The notes: generated by a model not told the origin, from the letters alone. A stretch of 64,000 nt of DNA from Mycobacterium sp. ELW1 (GCF_008329905.1 NZ_CP032155.1:682001-746000), one strand, 5' to 3'. Shown: positions 41,317 to 53,034, numbered from the stretch's first letter. Numbers and translations: made by a program.

Positions 41317-43395
41317 TCAGCCCGTTGTCGTCGGCGTGGGAGCCGGCGGCAGCGGCGTGCGAAGCGGCTTGGGCGGGTAGGGAGCCCGCTGTGGCGCGGT
41401 GGGCAGCGCGTACTTGGTGTAGGTCGGCCGCACTCCGCGCTTCTTGTTGCGCACCCAGGCGGCGTACCGCTTCTTGTAGACGTTGTAGTTGTAGGCGTTC
41501 AGCTTGTTGATGTAGTTGAACCGATTGACGTAGTTGGCGTAGTTCGTCTTGTACTGACGATCGATGTAGTTGACCTGGTTCTGCCAGGTCTGCAGCGCGA
41601 TGTCGTCGGCCCGCTGGATCTCCGCGACCCGTTCGAGGTATTGGCGCATGGCGATGTCGTCGTCGATGACGGCTGCTGCCGCGGCGGCGCTCACCCGGCT
41701 GGCTGCGACGGGTTGCGCGATCGTGCTGTCGGCCGCCGGAACCGTCCCGTCGTCACCGGCCCGGCCGTGCAGTCCGAAGAGGCCACCGGCGCCACCGGGC
41801 TGGCCGATTCCCGCGGTTGCGGTTCCGGTGCCGAATGTGTCGGCGTCACCACCGCGGCCGCCGTTGCCACCGATGGCGAACAGTGTGCCGCCACCGCCGA
41901 TCCCGCCGTCACCGCCCTGTGCGTTGCCGTTGGCGTAGGCGACCGCGCGGCCGCCGCTTCCCGCCGCGCCGCCGACACCGGCGAACACCTGACCGCCGTT
42001 GCCGCCGAGGCCGCCTTCGGCGTCGCCGTCGTCGGAGTAGCCGTCGCCGCCGAGGCCGCCGGTGCCTCCCATGCCGAACGCTGTGTCGCCGCCTGCGCCA
42101 CCGGTTCCGCCGAGGCTGTCAGCCGCGTTGTAGGCGGCGCCGTCGCCGCCTTCGCCGCCGCGTCCGCCGATCCCGAACAGGCTTGCGCCGCCTCGGCCGC
42201 CGTCGCCGCCGAACGCGGCGTCGTCCGGGTTGGTGCTCTCGGCATCGCCGACGCCGCCGTTGCCACCCAGGCCACCGAGTCCGAAGATGCTGGCGCCGCC
42301 CGCACCGCCGTTGCCCGCGAGCGCCGTTCCGGCGTCGGCCACCGCCATACCGCCTTTGCCGCCCTTGCCGCCGGTGCCGTACACGCCGCTACCACCGGCG
42401 CCGCCATTGCCGCCGACCGCGATTCCGTCGGCCGAAAACGCGGTGCCGCCGTCACCGCCGTTGCCATTGGTGCCGAAGTAGAAGCCGCCACTGCCACCGG
42501 CGCCGCCGTCGGCCGCGATGGCATCACCGCTCGGGCCGTCGACATCCCAACCGCCGTCGCCGCCTCGGCCGCCGTTGCCGACGAGCATGCCGCCCCGGCC
42601 GCCGGTGCCGCCGCGGGTGGCCTCGGACGTCAGGGTTCCGTCGACGGCGTAGACCGCGTCCGCGCCGGCGCCACCGGCGCCGCCATTGCCGAACCAACCT
42701 GCCGCGCCGCCGTTGCCGCCGTTGAACCCGTTGCCGCCGTTGCCGAAGATGCCACCCCGCCCGCCGTTGCAGGCGGTGCCGGAGGCGCAGGTGTCCGCGG
42801 TCCAGGAGTAGCCGTTGCCGGCGATGATGCCGCCGTTCGGGTGCGCGGCAGTGCCGTTGCCGAAGAACACGCTGACGATCGACTCGAAGCCGCCGAGCGC
42901 ACCGACCGCGGCCGAGCGGGGGGTGGTGGTGACGGCTGCGGCGGTCGGCGTGGTGCTCGCGGCCTTCGGTGACGACACCGTGGTGTCGGTGGCTGCGGCA
43001 CTGAGATTCTGCTTGTCGGAGCCCGAATCCCGCTGCGTCACAGCGCTCTTCTTGGGTGACGTCGACTCCGGGCCCGAGTTCCGTGCTGAGCCGGCCTTCT
43101 TCGACGCCTTCGTCGCTCCGGAACTCGCAGAGGGCTTCGCCGGGCCGGCCGCGGACGAACTCGACTTCGATGAGCCGCTGCCGCTACCGGCCGAACCGGT
43201 GTCGGCGGACGCGACCGCCGGGGTCGAGACGATCGCCAGGCCGACGCCGAGGGCGATCACCGACGCTCCGGTCCAGCAAATGAGACCCGAATAGCTACCG
43301 ACACCAAAGTTTGCTATCGAGCGAATTCGGGCCCGTGCCTCGGCGGCGGAATTATCCTGTGAATGAGCAGTTTTTGCTGCATGACAAAGATTCAT
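41317..43395 (-). CDS. Secreted PGRS-like glycine-rich repeat protein without PE domain
   Basis: 692 aa. A long signal region (about 1-65, cleavage near VASADTGS), a Ser/Lys/Ala/Thr-rich linker, and then about 370 residues of GGxGG/NGGxGG repeats of PGRS type (GNGGNGFNGGNGGAAG and similar). A distinct tail of about 110 residues ends it, rich in Tyr, Asn and Arg (repeating NYxNYxNRFNYI-like pattern) before a Pro/Thr end. No PE (Pro-Glu) domain precedes the repeats, so the type VII PE route is not implied; Sec export is. ATG 43395 has GGAGAGGG upstream. Probably a surface or wall protein. Confidence 0.8.
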   Translation of the reverse strand: MNLCHAAKTAHSQDNSAAEARARIRSIANFGVGSYSGLICWTGASVIALGVGLAIVSTPAVASADTGSAGSGSGSSKSSSSAAGPAKPSASSGATKASKKAGSARNSGPESTSPKKSAVTQRDSGSDKQNLSAAATDTTVSSPKAASTTPTAAAVTTTPRSAAVGALGGFESIVSVFFGNGTAAHPNGGIIAGNGYSWTADTCASGTACNGGRGGIFGNGGNGFNGGNGGAAGWFGNGGAGGAGADAVYAVDGTLTSEATRGGTGGRGGMLVGNGGRGGDGGWDVDGPSGDAIAADGGAGGSGGFYFGTNGNGGDGGTAFSADGIAVGGNGGAGGSGVYGTGGKGGKGGMAVADAGTALAGNGGAGGASIFGLGGLGGNGGVGDAESTNPDDAAFGGDGGRGGASLFGIGGRGGEGGDGAAYNAADSLGGTGGAGGDTAFGMGGTGGLGGDGYSDDGDAEGGLGGNGGQVFAGVGGAAGSGGRAVAYANGNAQGGDGGIGGGGTLFAIGGNGGRGGDADTFGTGTATAGIGQPGGAGGLFGLHGRAGDDGTVPAADSTIAQPVAASRVSAAAAAAVIDDDIAMRQYLERVAEIQRADDIALQTWQNQVNYIDRQYKTNYANYVNRFNYINKLNAYNYNVYKKRYAAWVRNKKRGVRPTYTKYALPTAPQRAPYPPKPLRTPLPPAPTPTTTG

Positions 43396-43571
43396 GTGTC
43401 CCTCTCCGACGGAACGGTGCAAAGAAGCTAGGTTAGCTGACGTGAACTGGCGCAAAGTATGCGCGAAGCATAAAACGGATGTGCCGATACGTCTAGCGAT
43501 CGGGAAAATCGGCGCGCGACGCCCTGGCGAGCCGAATCCCGCTCACCGTACCGGATTTCGTGCCGCGGGTG

Positions 43572-44188
43572 TCAGGGCAACGCCGACAGCGCGGCGTCGA
43601 CGGCGAGGGCCGGCACGTCGAGCTTCTTGGAGCCGAGGTCGTGGCGGGCGCCGGTGATCTCGACGATCTCCACCGGCGCGGGGATGAGCACGGCCGCCTC
43701 GCGGAGTTCGTCGATGGTGCCGAACGGATCGGCGGTGCCATGGGTGAACACCGTCGGCACCGTGATGCCGCCGAAGTGCTCAGTGCGTAACCGGTCCGGC
43801 TTGCCGGGCGGATGCAGCGGGTAGGAGAACGGGGTCAGCACATCGACGAGGCCGGGATTCTCGGCGACGACCATCGACGTCTGCCGGCCCCCGTAGGAAT
43901 GCCCGCCGGCGAGCAGCGGACCCGTGGCCAGGGAGCGGGCCAGCGTGAGCGCTTCGACGACCCCGTCCCGGTCGCCACCCGCCGATCCCGACGGCGGACC
44001 TTTCGGGCGGCGCCGCCGGTAGGGCAGGTTGTAGCGCACCGCGAGCCAGCCGCGGGCCGCCCACTCGTCGCAGATCCGGATCAGCAGTGGCGACTCCCGG
44101 CTGCCACCGGCCCCGTGGGTCAGCACCACAACTCCGGCCGGGGTGCCGTCCGGTTCGTGTGCGACGCCGGCGATCTCGTCGAGGTCGG

Positions 44189-44192
<4 letters not shown>
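43572..44192 (-). CDS. Alpha/beta hydrolase (dienelactone hydrolase-like)
   Basis: 206 aa. VVVLTHGAGGSRES is the oxyanion strand, GGHSYGGRQ the nucleophile elbow (Ser), FTHGTADPFG the Asp loop and ITGARHDLG the His: a complete triad. ATG 44192 overlaps the thiD stop (ATGA), and the gene order after thiC-thiD matches Rv0421c. The open frame to 44717 is thiD shadow. Substrate unknown. Confidence 0.85.
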
Positions 44193-46687
<2,495 letters not shown>

Positions 46688-46730
46688 GTTTCCGTCGCCA
46701 ACGCTAGCAGCCGACGGTGGGGTGAGCTGA

Positions 46731-46789
46731 TCGAGTTTCACGTTTGGCAGCGGTCTTCTCGAACTTTGGCTGCGAAACGTGAAATTCGA
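46731..46789. repeat. 59-bp palindromic repeat, copy A
   Basis: Left arm TCGAGTTTCACGTTTGGCAGC (46731-46751, split here only for description) pairs with a right arm at 46769-46789 that ends GAAACGTGAAATTCGA; 19 of 21 positions are complementary. The 17-nt loop reads through CTCGAACTTT. It lies 60 bp upstream of the gene at 46850 and resembles copy B after that gene in arms, loop and orientation. Confidence 0.85.
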
Positions 46790-46849
46790 CGGCGGGCTCC
46801 TCGGTTTGAGCGGGGAATCGTTGTCGGGCGGCGCTGGCATGCTCCCGTC

Positions 46850-47704
46850 ATGGCCGAGCGGGAGGTGTTTCTTGCCCGGGAGGCGCTGGCGGATGGCCGG
46901 CTCACCAGAAGCGAACTGGCCCGCTGGTACCAGCCGCTTTTTCGCGGCGTGTACTTGCCCAAGGATTCACCGGTCACGCTGTGGCACCGGGCGAAGGCGG
47001 CGTGGTTGGCGACCGGCGGTCAGGCAGTGATCACCGGCGTTGCCGCGTCCGGTCTCTACGGCGCGAGTTGGGTCGACGCAGACACAACCATTGAGCTGAT
47101 ATCGCCGCGACATGCTCGGCCGCAGCGGGGTCTGGTTGTCCGGCAGGAGTCGCTCGCACCCGACGAGGTCACCAAAGTTTCGGGCCTTCCCGTTGTGGTG
47201 CGCGCACGCGCGGCCTTTGATCTCGGCCGGCATCTGCGGCGCGGCGAAGCCGTCGCCAGGATGGATGCGCTCATGCGAAACCAAGTCTTCTCCGCTGAGG
47301 ACGTGCTCATCCTCGCCAAGCGGTATCCCGGTGTGCGAGGACTGAGGCAGTTGGGCAGCGTGCTGCCCCTGGTGGATGGTGGGGCGGCCTCGCCGCAGGA
47401 GACGCGGCTTCGGTTGCTGTACATCGACTCCGGGCTCCCGCGTCCCACGACGCAGGTCCCGGTGTTCGACGGCTGGCAGGCGGTCCGCGTTCTGGACCTG
47501 GGATGGGAGGAATTCCGGGTCGGCTCGGAGTACGACGGCGACGTACATCGCACGAACCGTCGGGCATACGTGAAGGATGTGCGGCTGCGCCCGAAGGTGG
47601 AAAGCCTCGGGTGGGCGGTCGACCACGTCATCAAGGAGGACCGCGACGACGAGATCGTCAGCCGGGCCACCAAGCTCTTGAGGTCTCGCGGCTGGAGGCC
47701 ATGA
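46850..47704 (+). CDS. Winged-helix plus nuclease-like (DUF559/AbiEi-type) protein
   Basis: 284 aa. The N-terminal third (LTRSELARWYQPLFRGVYLP, WHRAKAAWLATGGQAVITG) resembles the AbiEi-type antitoxin/winged-helix domain. The C-terminal part has EYDGDVHRT, VKDVRLRPK and a conserved Glu/Asp-Trp pattern like PD-(D/E)XK endonucleases of the DUF559/Vsr type. ATG 46850 opens with MAEREVFLAREAL; the longer open frame enters the thiC riboswitch region. The gene sits alone, bracketed within 120 bp by two copies of a palindromic repeat. Domain assignments are by pattern, so function is tentative. Confidence 0.7.
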   Translation: MAEREVFLAREALADGRLTRSELARWYQPLFRGVYLPKDSPVTLWHRAKAAWLATGGQAVITGVAASGLYGASWVDADTTIELISPRHARPQRGLVVRQESLAPDEVTKVSGLPVVVRARAAFDLGRHLRRGEAVARMDALMRNQVFSAEDVLILAKRYPGVRGLRQLGSVLPLVDGGAASPQETRLRLLYIDSGLPRPTTQVPVFDGWQAVRVLDLGWEEFRVGSEYDGDVHRTNRRAYVKDVRLRPKVESLGWAVDHVIKEDRDDEIVSRATKLLRSRGWRP

Positions 47705-47715
47705 CGGGACCGTGC

Positions 47716-47772
47716 CGATTTTCACGTTGTGCAGCCGCCTACTCGATCTTTCGCTGCGAAACGTGAAAATCG
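47716..47772. repeat. 57-bp palindromic repeat, copy B
   Basis: Left arm 47716-47735 (CGATTTTCACGTTGTGCAGC) and right arm 47753-47772 (GCTGCGAAACGTGAAAATCG) match at 18 of 20 complementary positions. The 17-nt loop CGCCTACTCGATCTTTC is about 70% identical to that of copy A. Starts 11 nt after the stop of the nuclease-like gene. Confidence 0.85.
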
Positions 47773-47831
47773 CCGGGATAGCGGGTCCCGGCGGGCGGGA
47801 ATAACGATTGGCCGTGAATGATTTGTATAGC

Positions 47832-47845
47832 TAACATATGTGTTA
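47832..47845. promoter_or_regulatory. Candidate operator upstream of MFS exporter
   Basis: TAACA-TATG-TGTTA inverted repeat within an A+T-rich patch 60 bp upstream of the exporter start. TAACAT may double as a -10. It could be a TetR-type site, but the flanking gene encodes no recognised regulator. Confidence 0.35.
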
Positions 47846-47906
47846 TTGCGCCGGAAGGCGTTCATTGGTTTTTGCTGGACGATTGCACACGAAACGAGAT
47901 TTGCCC

Positions 47907-49661
47907 GTGACGACCGAGCTTGACCCGGCCCTGGCCGAGACCGACCGGCGCCGCCGCCGGATGGACCACGACCACCCGCACTACAAGTGGGTGGTCCTGT
48001 CCAACACCACGCTCGGCATCCTGCTGGCCTCGATCAACGCCTCGATCGTGCTGATCTCCCTGCCCGCGATCTTCCGCGGTATCGGCCTGAACCCGCTGGC
48101 TCCCGGCAACGTCAGCTATCTGCTGTGGATGCTGATGGGCTACCTCGTGGTGACCGCCGTGCTGGTGGTGCCGTTCGGCCGGCTCGGCGACATGTTCGGC
48201 CGGGTTCGGATCTACAACATCGGCTTCGTGGTGTTCACCCTGGCCGCCATCGCGCTGTCGTTCGACCCGTTCCACCTCGACGGCGGCGCGATCTGGCTGA
48301 TCGCCTGGCGGGTGGTCCAGGGCGTCGGCGGCGCGATGCTGATGTCGTCGTCGTCGGCCATCCTCACCGACGCCTTCCCCGCCAACCAGCGGGGGATGGC
48401 GCTCGGCGTCAACATGGTCGCCGCGGTAGCCGGCTCCTTCCTGGGCCTGCTCATCGGCGGTGTGCTCTCCGAGATCCACTGGCAGGCAATCTTCTGGGTG
48501 GGGGTGCCGATCGGGATCCTCGGCACCATCTGGAGCGTGCGCTCCCTGAAGGAACTGGGCGTCCGCAACCCGGGCCGGGTCGATTGGGCCGGCACCGTCA
48601 CGTTCGGTGTCGGGCTGACCGTGCTACTCATCGGGATCACCTACGGCATTCAGCCGTATGGCGATTCGACCACCGGCTGGACAAACCCGATGGTGCTGGG
48701 CTCGATCATCGGCGGCCTGTTGCTGCTGGTGGCCTTCTGTTTGATCGAGCTGCGGGTGGCGCAGCCGATGGTCGACATCCGGTTGTTCCGATCGGCTGCC
48801 TTCGGGATGGGCAATCTCGCCGGACTGATGTCGTCGGTGGGTCGTGGCGGCTTGCAGTTCATGTTGATCATCTGGCTGCAAGGAATCTGGCTTCCTCTGC
48901 ACGGCTATAGCTTTGAGTCCACGCCGCTGTGGGCGGGCATCTACCTGCTGCCCGCGACGTTCGGCTTCCTCGCCGCCGCACCGATCGCCGGGTCGCTCGC
49001 AGACCGATTCGGCGCACGGCCGTTCACGGTGGGCGGCATGGTGCTGATGGCCGTGACATTCGTTGCGCTGCTGATGATCCCGGTGAACTTCAACTACTGG
49101 GTCTTCGCGGTGCTGGTGTTCCTCAACGGCCTCGGCGGTGGCATCTTCACCGCCCCCAACACGGCGGCGATCATGTCCAGCGTCCCGGCGTCTCAGCGCG
49201 GGGCCGCTTCGGGCGTGCGCGCGACGTTCTTCAACGCCGGCTCCTCGCTGTCCATCGGAATCTTCTTCTCGCTGATGATCGTCGGACTGGCCAACACCCT
49301 GCCCGGCGCGATGAGCCAAGGCCTTCAGGCTCAAGGCATTTCGGCCTCGGTCGCCCACGACGTGGCCAACCTGCCGCCGGTCGGCAGCTTGTTCGCGGCG
49401 TTCCTCGGCTACAACCCGATCGCCGAGCTCCTGGCGCCCTCCGGTGCGCTGAACCAGCCCGGGGTCAACACCGAAGTGCTGACCGGGCAGACGTTCTTCC
49501 CGAACCTGATCACCGAGCCGTTCCATTCCGGGCTGGTGGTGGTGTTCGGTGCCGCCGCGCTGATGATGGTGATCGGCGCGGTCGCGTCGCTGTTCAACCC
49601 CGGCCGCTACGGTGGCGATCCGGTTACCGGGCCCCAGGAGTCCGCGACGACGACCGAGTAG
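47907..49661 (+). CDS. DHA2-type MFS multidrug exporter
   Basis: 584 aa with 14 predicted membrane segments. Motif A-like GRLGDMFGRVRIYNIG between helices 2 and 3, WRVVQGVGGAMLMSSSSAIL (motif C region), and GFLAAAPIAGSLADRFGARP. Drug:H+ antiporter-2 family, probably exporting cationic or hydrophobic compounds. GTG 47907 (VTTELDPALAET); an upstream ATG at 47838 would add a non-conserved leader. Its 3' end overlaps the convergent small gene by 38 nt. Confidence 0.88.
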   Translation: MTTELDPALAETDRRRRRMDHDHPHYKWVVLSNTTLGILLASINASIVLISLPAIFRGIGLNPLAPGNVSYLLWMLMGYLVVTAVLVVPFGRLGDMFGRVRIYNIGFVVFTLAAIALSFDPFHLDGGAIWLIAWRVVQGVGGAMLMSSSSAILTDAFPANQRGMALGVNMVAAVAGSFLGLLIGGVLSEIHWQAIFWVGVPIGILGTIWSVRSLKELGVRNPGRVDWAGTVTFGVGLTVLLIGITYGIQPYGDSTTGWTNPMVLGSIIGGLLLLVAFCLIELRVAQPMVDIRLFRSAAFGMGNLAGLMSSVGRGGLQFMLIIWLQGIWLPLHGYSFESTPLWAGIYLLPATFGFLAAAPIAGSLADRFGARPFTVGGMVLMAVTFVALLMIPVNFNYWVFAVLVFLNGLGGGIFTAPNTAAIMSSVPASQRGAASGVRATFFNAGSSLSIGIFFSLMIVGLANTLPGAMSQGLQAQGISASVAHDVANLPPVGSLFAAFLGYNPIAELLAPSGALNQPGVNTEVLTGQTFFPNLITEPFHSGLVVVFGAAALMMVIGAVASLFNPGRYGGDPVTGPQESATTTE

Positions 49662-49998
49662 CCGGCGGCGGGGCAGTGCCCTCGGCGACCCAGCGATGCA
49701 ACCGTCCCGCGGTCCGCCACATCGCGGCCTGCAACTCGGCCGGCCCGACTTCGGCTTGCGCGCATGCAGTGAGGCGCTCGGAGATCCTGGACAGGGTGAA
49801 GGCGCCCATTCGGGCAGTGCGGTCCCGCGAGGCGCGCATGCTCTGCGCGATCGCCTCCCGGAACTCGAGCAGATCGCCGACCGTCCTGGAACCGCCCGCC
49901 GGTCGCTGCCGTCGATACTCTTCGATGAGCGCGTCGATACACGTCAACGCCTGATGCGCAGTACTTTTCGGGATCGGGATGCTGAGGTCAGAGCTCAC
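49624..49998 (-). CDS. Small helical hypothetical protein
   Basis: 124 aa, all-helical and charged, with a Pro/Thr/Ser/Arg tail. Not recognised; no DNA-binding motif is clear. Start ATG 49998 (MSSDLSIPIP). It overlaps the convergent MFS gene's 3' end, so its last residues share sequence with it. Being antisense-coupled to an exporter, it might be a regulator, but that is speculation. Confidence 0.5.
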   Translation of the reverse strand: MSSDLSIPIPKSTAHQALTCIDALIEEYRRQRPAGGSRTVGDLLEFREAIAQSMRASRDRTARMGAFTLSRISERLTACAQAEVGPAELQAAMWRTAGRLHRWVAEGTAPPPATRSSSRTPGAR

Positions 49999-50056
49999 CG
50001 GATCAGCCCAACACAGCCGCTCGAACGGACCGTGACGAGCCGAGAACGGCTACGAA

Positions 50057-50350
50057 TCACGAATCCGAACGGCCGACCAAGATGAGGTCACGAAGAGCGA
50101 ACGCCGGGACAGCCAGCGCATCGGAGAGCTGGGCCGCGAAGGAGCGGGCGATGCGGGTACCGTCGCGCTGCTCGTCGAAGTCACCGGTCAGATCGACGGC
50201 GATCCGGCAACCGAAGGTATCGCCGGCCTCGACCACATCGATGCCCTGAACGCCGACGGGCAAGGGAAGTGTGCTGGCGGCCGCACGAACATGCTCCACC
50301 GTCGCTGCCCAATCGACGTACACCGAAACAAACGACCCCATCTCGACCAT
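50057..50350 (-). CDS. Small hypothetical protein
   Basis: 97 aa alpha/beta protein from ATG 50350 (MVEMGSFVSVYVDW), with TFGCRIAVDLTGDFDEQRDG in the middle and a C-terminal AFALRDLILVG. No family recognised. The frame is open upstream to GTG 50398. It is followed (58 bp) by the other small gene and preceded by the acidic surface protein gene, all on the minus strand, so an operon is possible. Confidence 0.5.
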   Translation of the reverse strand: MVEMGSFVSVYVDWAATVEHVRAAASTLPLPVGVQGIDVVEAGDTFGCRIAVDLTGDFDEQRDGTRIARSFAAQLSDALAVPAFALRDLILVGRSDS

Positions 50351-50425
50351 GGTTCTGCCGGACACCGGTGATCGCCACCCAAATCGCCGAATGTTCACGT
50401 ACCGGTTACCCGGCGACAGCTCCTG

Positions 50426-51835
50426 CTAGCCCCCGGAGATGTCCACATTCTCCGGCTGGTCGCCGGACCGTCGCCGGCGGACCACCACAACGGTGATCGC
50501 GACGCCCGCGAGGACCACCACCGCCGCGATCCCGCCGCCGATCAGCAGTGTGCGGTTCTGGTGTTGTTGGGCCTGTGCCGCGGGCGCCTGTTGGCCGGCA
50601 ACGAGTTTGATGTCGTAGCCGGGCAGCGGATCCTGAGCCGGCGGGTCGACGCCGGGCAGCAGCTGCGTCCGAGAGATCTGGAACAGCGCTTCGCCGTGTT
50701 CGTCCTTCGACCATTGCCCCCAGGCGGGGATCTCGCCGTCGAGAAGAACGCGGGTGGCATCGCCGACGGCGGGGTCCTTGCCCAGATCCGTCAGCGTGCG
50801 CACCCGGAACGGCGCTGAGGTGCCCTGGTCGAATGTCACCTGGACAAGGGCGTTCTTGATGATGTTCAGGGGTGCCGGCTTCTGCGGCGGCGCCTGTCCG
50901 GGCGCCGGCTTGAAGCCGCCGCCGGAGAAGCTGCCGACCGAGATGTTGGTCGGCGGAGCCGAACCGGTTTCAGTCGAGGCGGTGAAGCTGTACACCCCGG
51001 GTCCAGGGGTGTCGATCACGGCCCGCTGCAGCGGCGGGACGGTGAATGTCCTTGGGGTGCCGCCGGATTCGTATACGACCCGCAGCGGGGCCTGGTACGG
51101 GTTGATGAAGACCGGCCGGTAGTACCGGTCGTATGAGGTCCAGCGCGAATTCCATTTCTTGACCGGACTGTTCAGCCGCCCCGCCCTGGATCGGGCGGGC
51201 CGGGGGACCGCGGACTTCACCTTGTTGGCGTAGGACCGAGCACCCCTGGTGGTGGTCTTCGGGCCGACGACCCTGCCGCGACGAGCGGTGGTGCCGTCGT
51301 CGCGCGGGACCTCGGCCGTGTCCGGCTTGGGCTCGGCGTCGGGCTCGTCGTCCGGGTCTGCGGTGGAGTTGGGGTCGTCGTCCGGGCTGTGGGTCTCCGG
51401 AGCGGAGGGCTCTGGGGTCTCGGCGCCGGACGGCTCCTGGGGTGCGCCGTCGGGGTGCTCACCGTCGGCGCCGGGTTCTTCCTCCGTGGGTTGCGGTGCC
51501 TCCCCGGGCGCCTGCTCGGGCTCTTGCTGGTCCTCTCCGGGTGACTCCGGTGCGTCCTGGTCGGCGGGGTCGTCCACGTCGGGCGCATAGTCCATGCCGC
51601 CGTCGTCGACGTCGCCCGGGTCGTCGAAATCCACGCCGCCCTCGTCGTAGCCGCCGCCGTCGTCATAACCGCCGTCGTCGTATCCGCCACCGTCGTCGTA
51701 GCTGCTGCCGCCGTCGCCGTCGTCAGGGTCGGCGGAACTCACCGGGATACCGGCGAACAGCGTCGACATCGACAGTGCGACGGCTGCCGCGAAAGCTGCA
51801 GGCTTGTAACAGAACATTGCGGTTGCGCGGCGCAC
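50426..51835 (-). CDS. Acidic repeat surface protein with C-terminal membrane anchor
   Basis: 469 aa. Signal peptide (about 1-35, cleavage near VSSADPD), then YDDGGGYDDGG-like tandem repeats and a Asp/Glu/Pro-rich region to about residue 190. A basic, Arg/Ser segment (RSYANKVKSAVPRPARSRAG), a beta-like domain (TFTVPPLQRAVIDTPGPGVY) and a membrane helix near 430-452 before a cytoplasmic RRRRSGDQ tail follow. GTG 51835 is 5 nt after AAGGGGGAGG. Exposed envelope protein; family not recognised. Confidence 0.7.
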   Translation of the reverse strand: MRRATAMFCYKPAAFAAAVALSMSTLFAGIPVSSADPDDGDGGSSYDDGGGYDDGGYDDGGGYDEGGVDFDDPGDVDDGGMDYAPDVDDPADQDAPESPGEDQQEPEQAPGEAPQPTEEEPGADGEHPDGAPQEPSGAETPEPSAPETHSPDDDPNSTADPDDEPDAEPKPDTAEVPRDDGTTARRGRVVGPKTTTRGARSYANKVKSAVPRPARSRAGRLNSPVKKWNSRWTSYDRYYRPVFINPYQAPLRVVYESGGTPRTFTVPPLQRAVIDTPGPGVYSFTASTETGSAPPTNISVGSFSGGGFKPAPGQAPPQKPAPLNIIKNALVQVTFDQGTSAPFRVRTLTDLGKDPAVGDATRVLLDGEIPAWGQWSKDEHGEALFQISRTQLLPGVDPPAQDPLPGYDIKLVAGQQAPAAQAQQHQNRTLLIGGGIAAVVVLAGVAITVVVVRRRRSGDQPENVDISGG

Positions 51836-52009
51836 CGAGACCTCCCCCTTGACCACCACGGACCGGCCGCGGCACTGCCATCAAATCATCCTGGCCGCGA
51901 TGATGGAATGGCTTCGCCGTTTGCTGGGAATAATGGCGTGCCATACCGCCGCATCGCGACTGTCCCAACTGGCCTCCGAATCCGCGCTGCCTTCGGTAGC
52001 TTGCTGACC

Positions 52010-53029
52010 GTGCCCGCGCTGACGAACCGCCAGATCCTCCTTCGCCGTCGCCCCTCGGGCCTGGTGCAATCCACCGACACCGAGCTGGTCACCACGCACG
52101 CACCCGATCCCGCCGAGGGTGAGGCGCTGCTGCGCACCACCTATGTGGGACTGGACGCCGCCGTCCGGACCTGGCTCGACGACCAGCCGAGCTACCTGCC
52201 GCCGGTGCAGCTCGGCGAGGTCATCCGCGCCGCCGGGATCGGTGAGGTCGTCGAAACCCGGTGTGACGCGTTCACCGTCGGCCAGATCGTCACCACCCTC
52301 ACCGGCTTTCAGGACTACGCGATCATCCGCGACGACATGTTCAGCACGCCCATCCCCGGCGAGACCGACCAGTTGGCCATCATGAGCGTGTACGGGCCGA
52401 CCGGCGCCACAGCCTATTTCGGCATGACCGACATCGGCCGCCCGCAGGAGGGGGAGACGGTGGTGGTGTCGGCGGCGGCCGGTGCCACCGGATCGGTGGC
52501 CGGACAGATCGCGAAGATCGCCGGTGCCCGGGTCGTCGGCATCGCCGGCGGGCCGGACAAATGCCGTGCGGTGGTCGAGGACTTCGGCTTCGACGCCTGT
52601 ATCGACTACAAGAACGACGACATCCCCGCCGCCCTGAAGGCGCACTGCCCCAAGGGCGTCAACGTGTACTTCGACAATGTCGGCGGCCCGATCCTCAACG
52701 CCGTGCTGGGCCGGCTGGCTCCCAAGGCCCGGGTGGTCCTGTGCGGTGTCATCTCCAGCTACCTCACCGGCGAGCATCCCGGGCCCGCCAATTACGTCAA
52801 CCTGCTGGCCAAGACCGCCTCGATGCAGGGTTTCAACGCCTTGGACATGTGGGGCCGCTTCGATGAGGCGTTCGCCGATCTGCGCCGCTGGGAATCCGAA
52901 GGCAAGCTGGTGCACCGCGAGACCATCTTCGACGGGCTGGACTCCTGCGTCGACGCGCTCAACGGGCTGTTCACCGGCGCCAACATCGGCAAGATGCTGG
53001 TGAAAGTCAGCGAACCGTCAACGGCCTGA
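52010..53029 (+). CDS. NADP-dependent MDR oxidoreductase (prostaglandin reductase-like)
   Basis: 339 aa medium-chain dehydrogenase without zinc ligands. N-terminal LVQSTDTELVTTHAP, then GEVIRAAGIGEVVETRC, GPTGATAYFGM, the NADP motif SAAAGATGSVAGQIAK, and VYFDNVGGPILNAVL. Members reduce alpha,beta-unsaturated ketones. GTG 52010; the frame before it, to 51908, is shadow. Convergent with xthA, 5 nt between stops. Confidence 0.9.
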   Translation: MPALTNRQILLRRRPSGLVQSTDTELVTTHAPDPAEGEALLRTTYVGLDAAVRTWLDDQPSYLPPVQLGEVIRAAGIGEVVETRCDAFTVGQIVTTLTGFQDYAIIRDDMFSTPIPGETDQLAIMSVYGPTGATAYFGMTDIGRPQEGETVVVSAAAGATGSVAGQIAKIAGARVVGIAGGPDKCRAVVEDFGFDACIDYKNDDIPAALKAHCPKGVNVYFDNVGGPILNAVLGRLAPKARVVLCGVISSYLTGEHPGPANYVNLLAKTASMQGFNALDMWGRFDEAFADLRRWESEGKLVHRETIFDGLDSCVDALNGLFTGANIGKMLVKVSEPSTA

Positions 53030-53034
53030 CGACG

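Noticed and set aside
41817..42725. Long arginine-rich open frames opposite the glycine-repeat gene
   Set aside because: They are the antisense shadow of GGC/GGN codons; no start context or family signature.
41600..42800. CRISPR-like repeat array
   Set aside because: The periodicity is irregular GGxGG coding repeats of a PGRS-type protein, not repeats with unique spacers.
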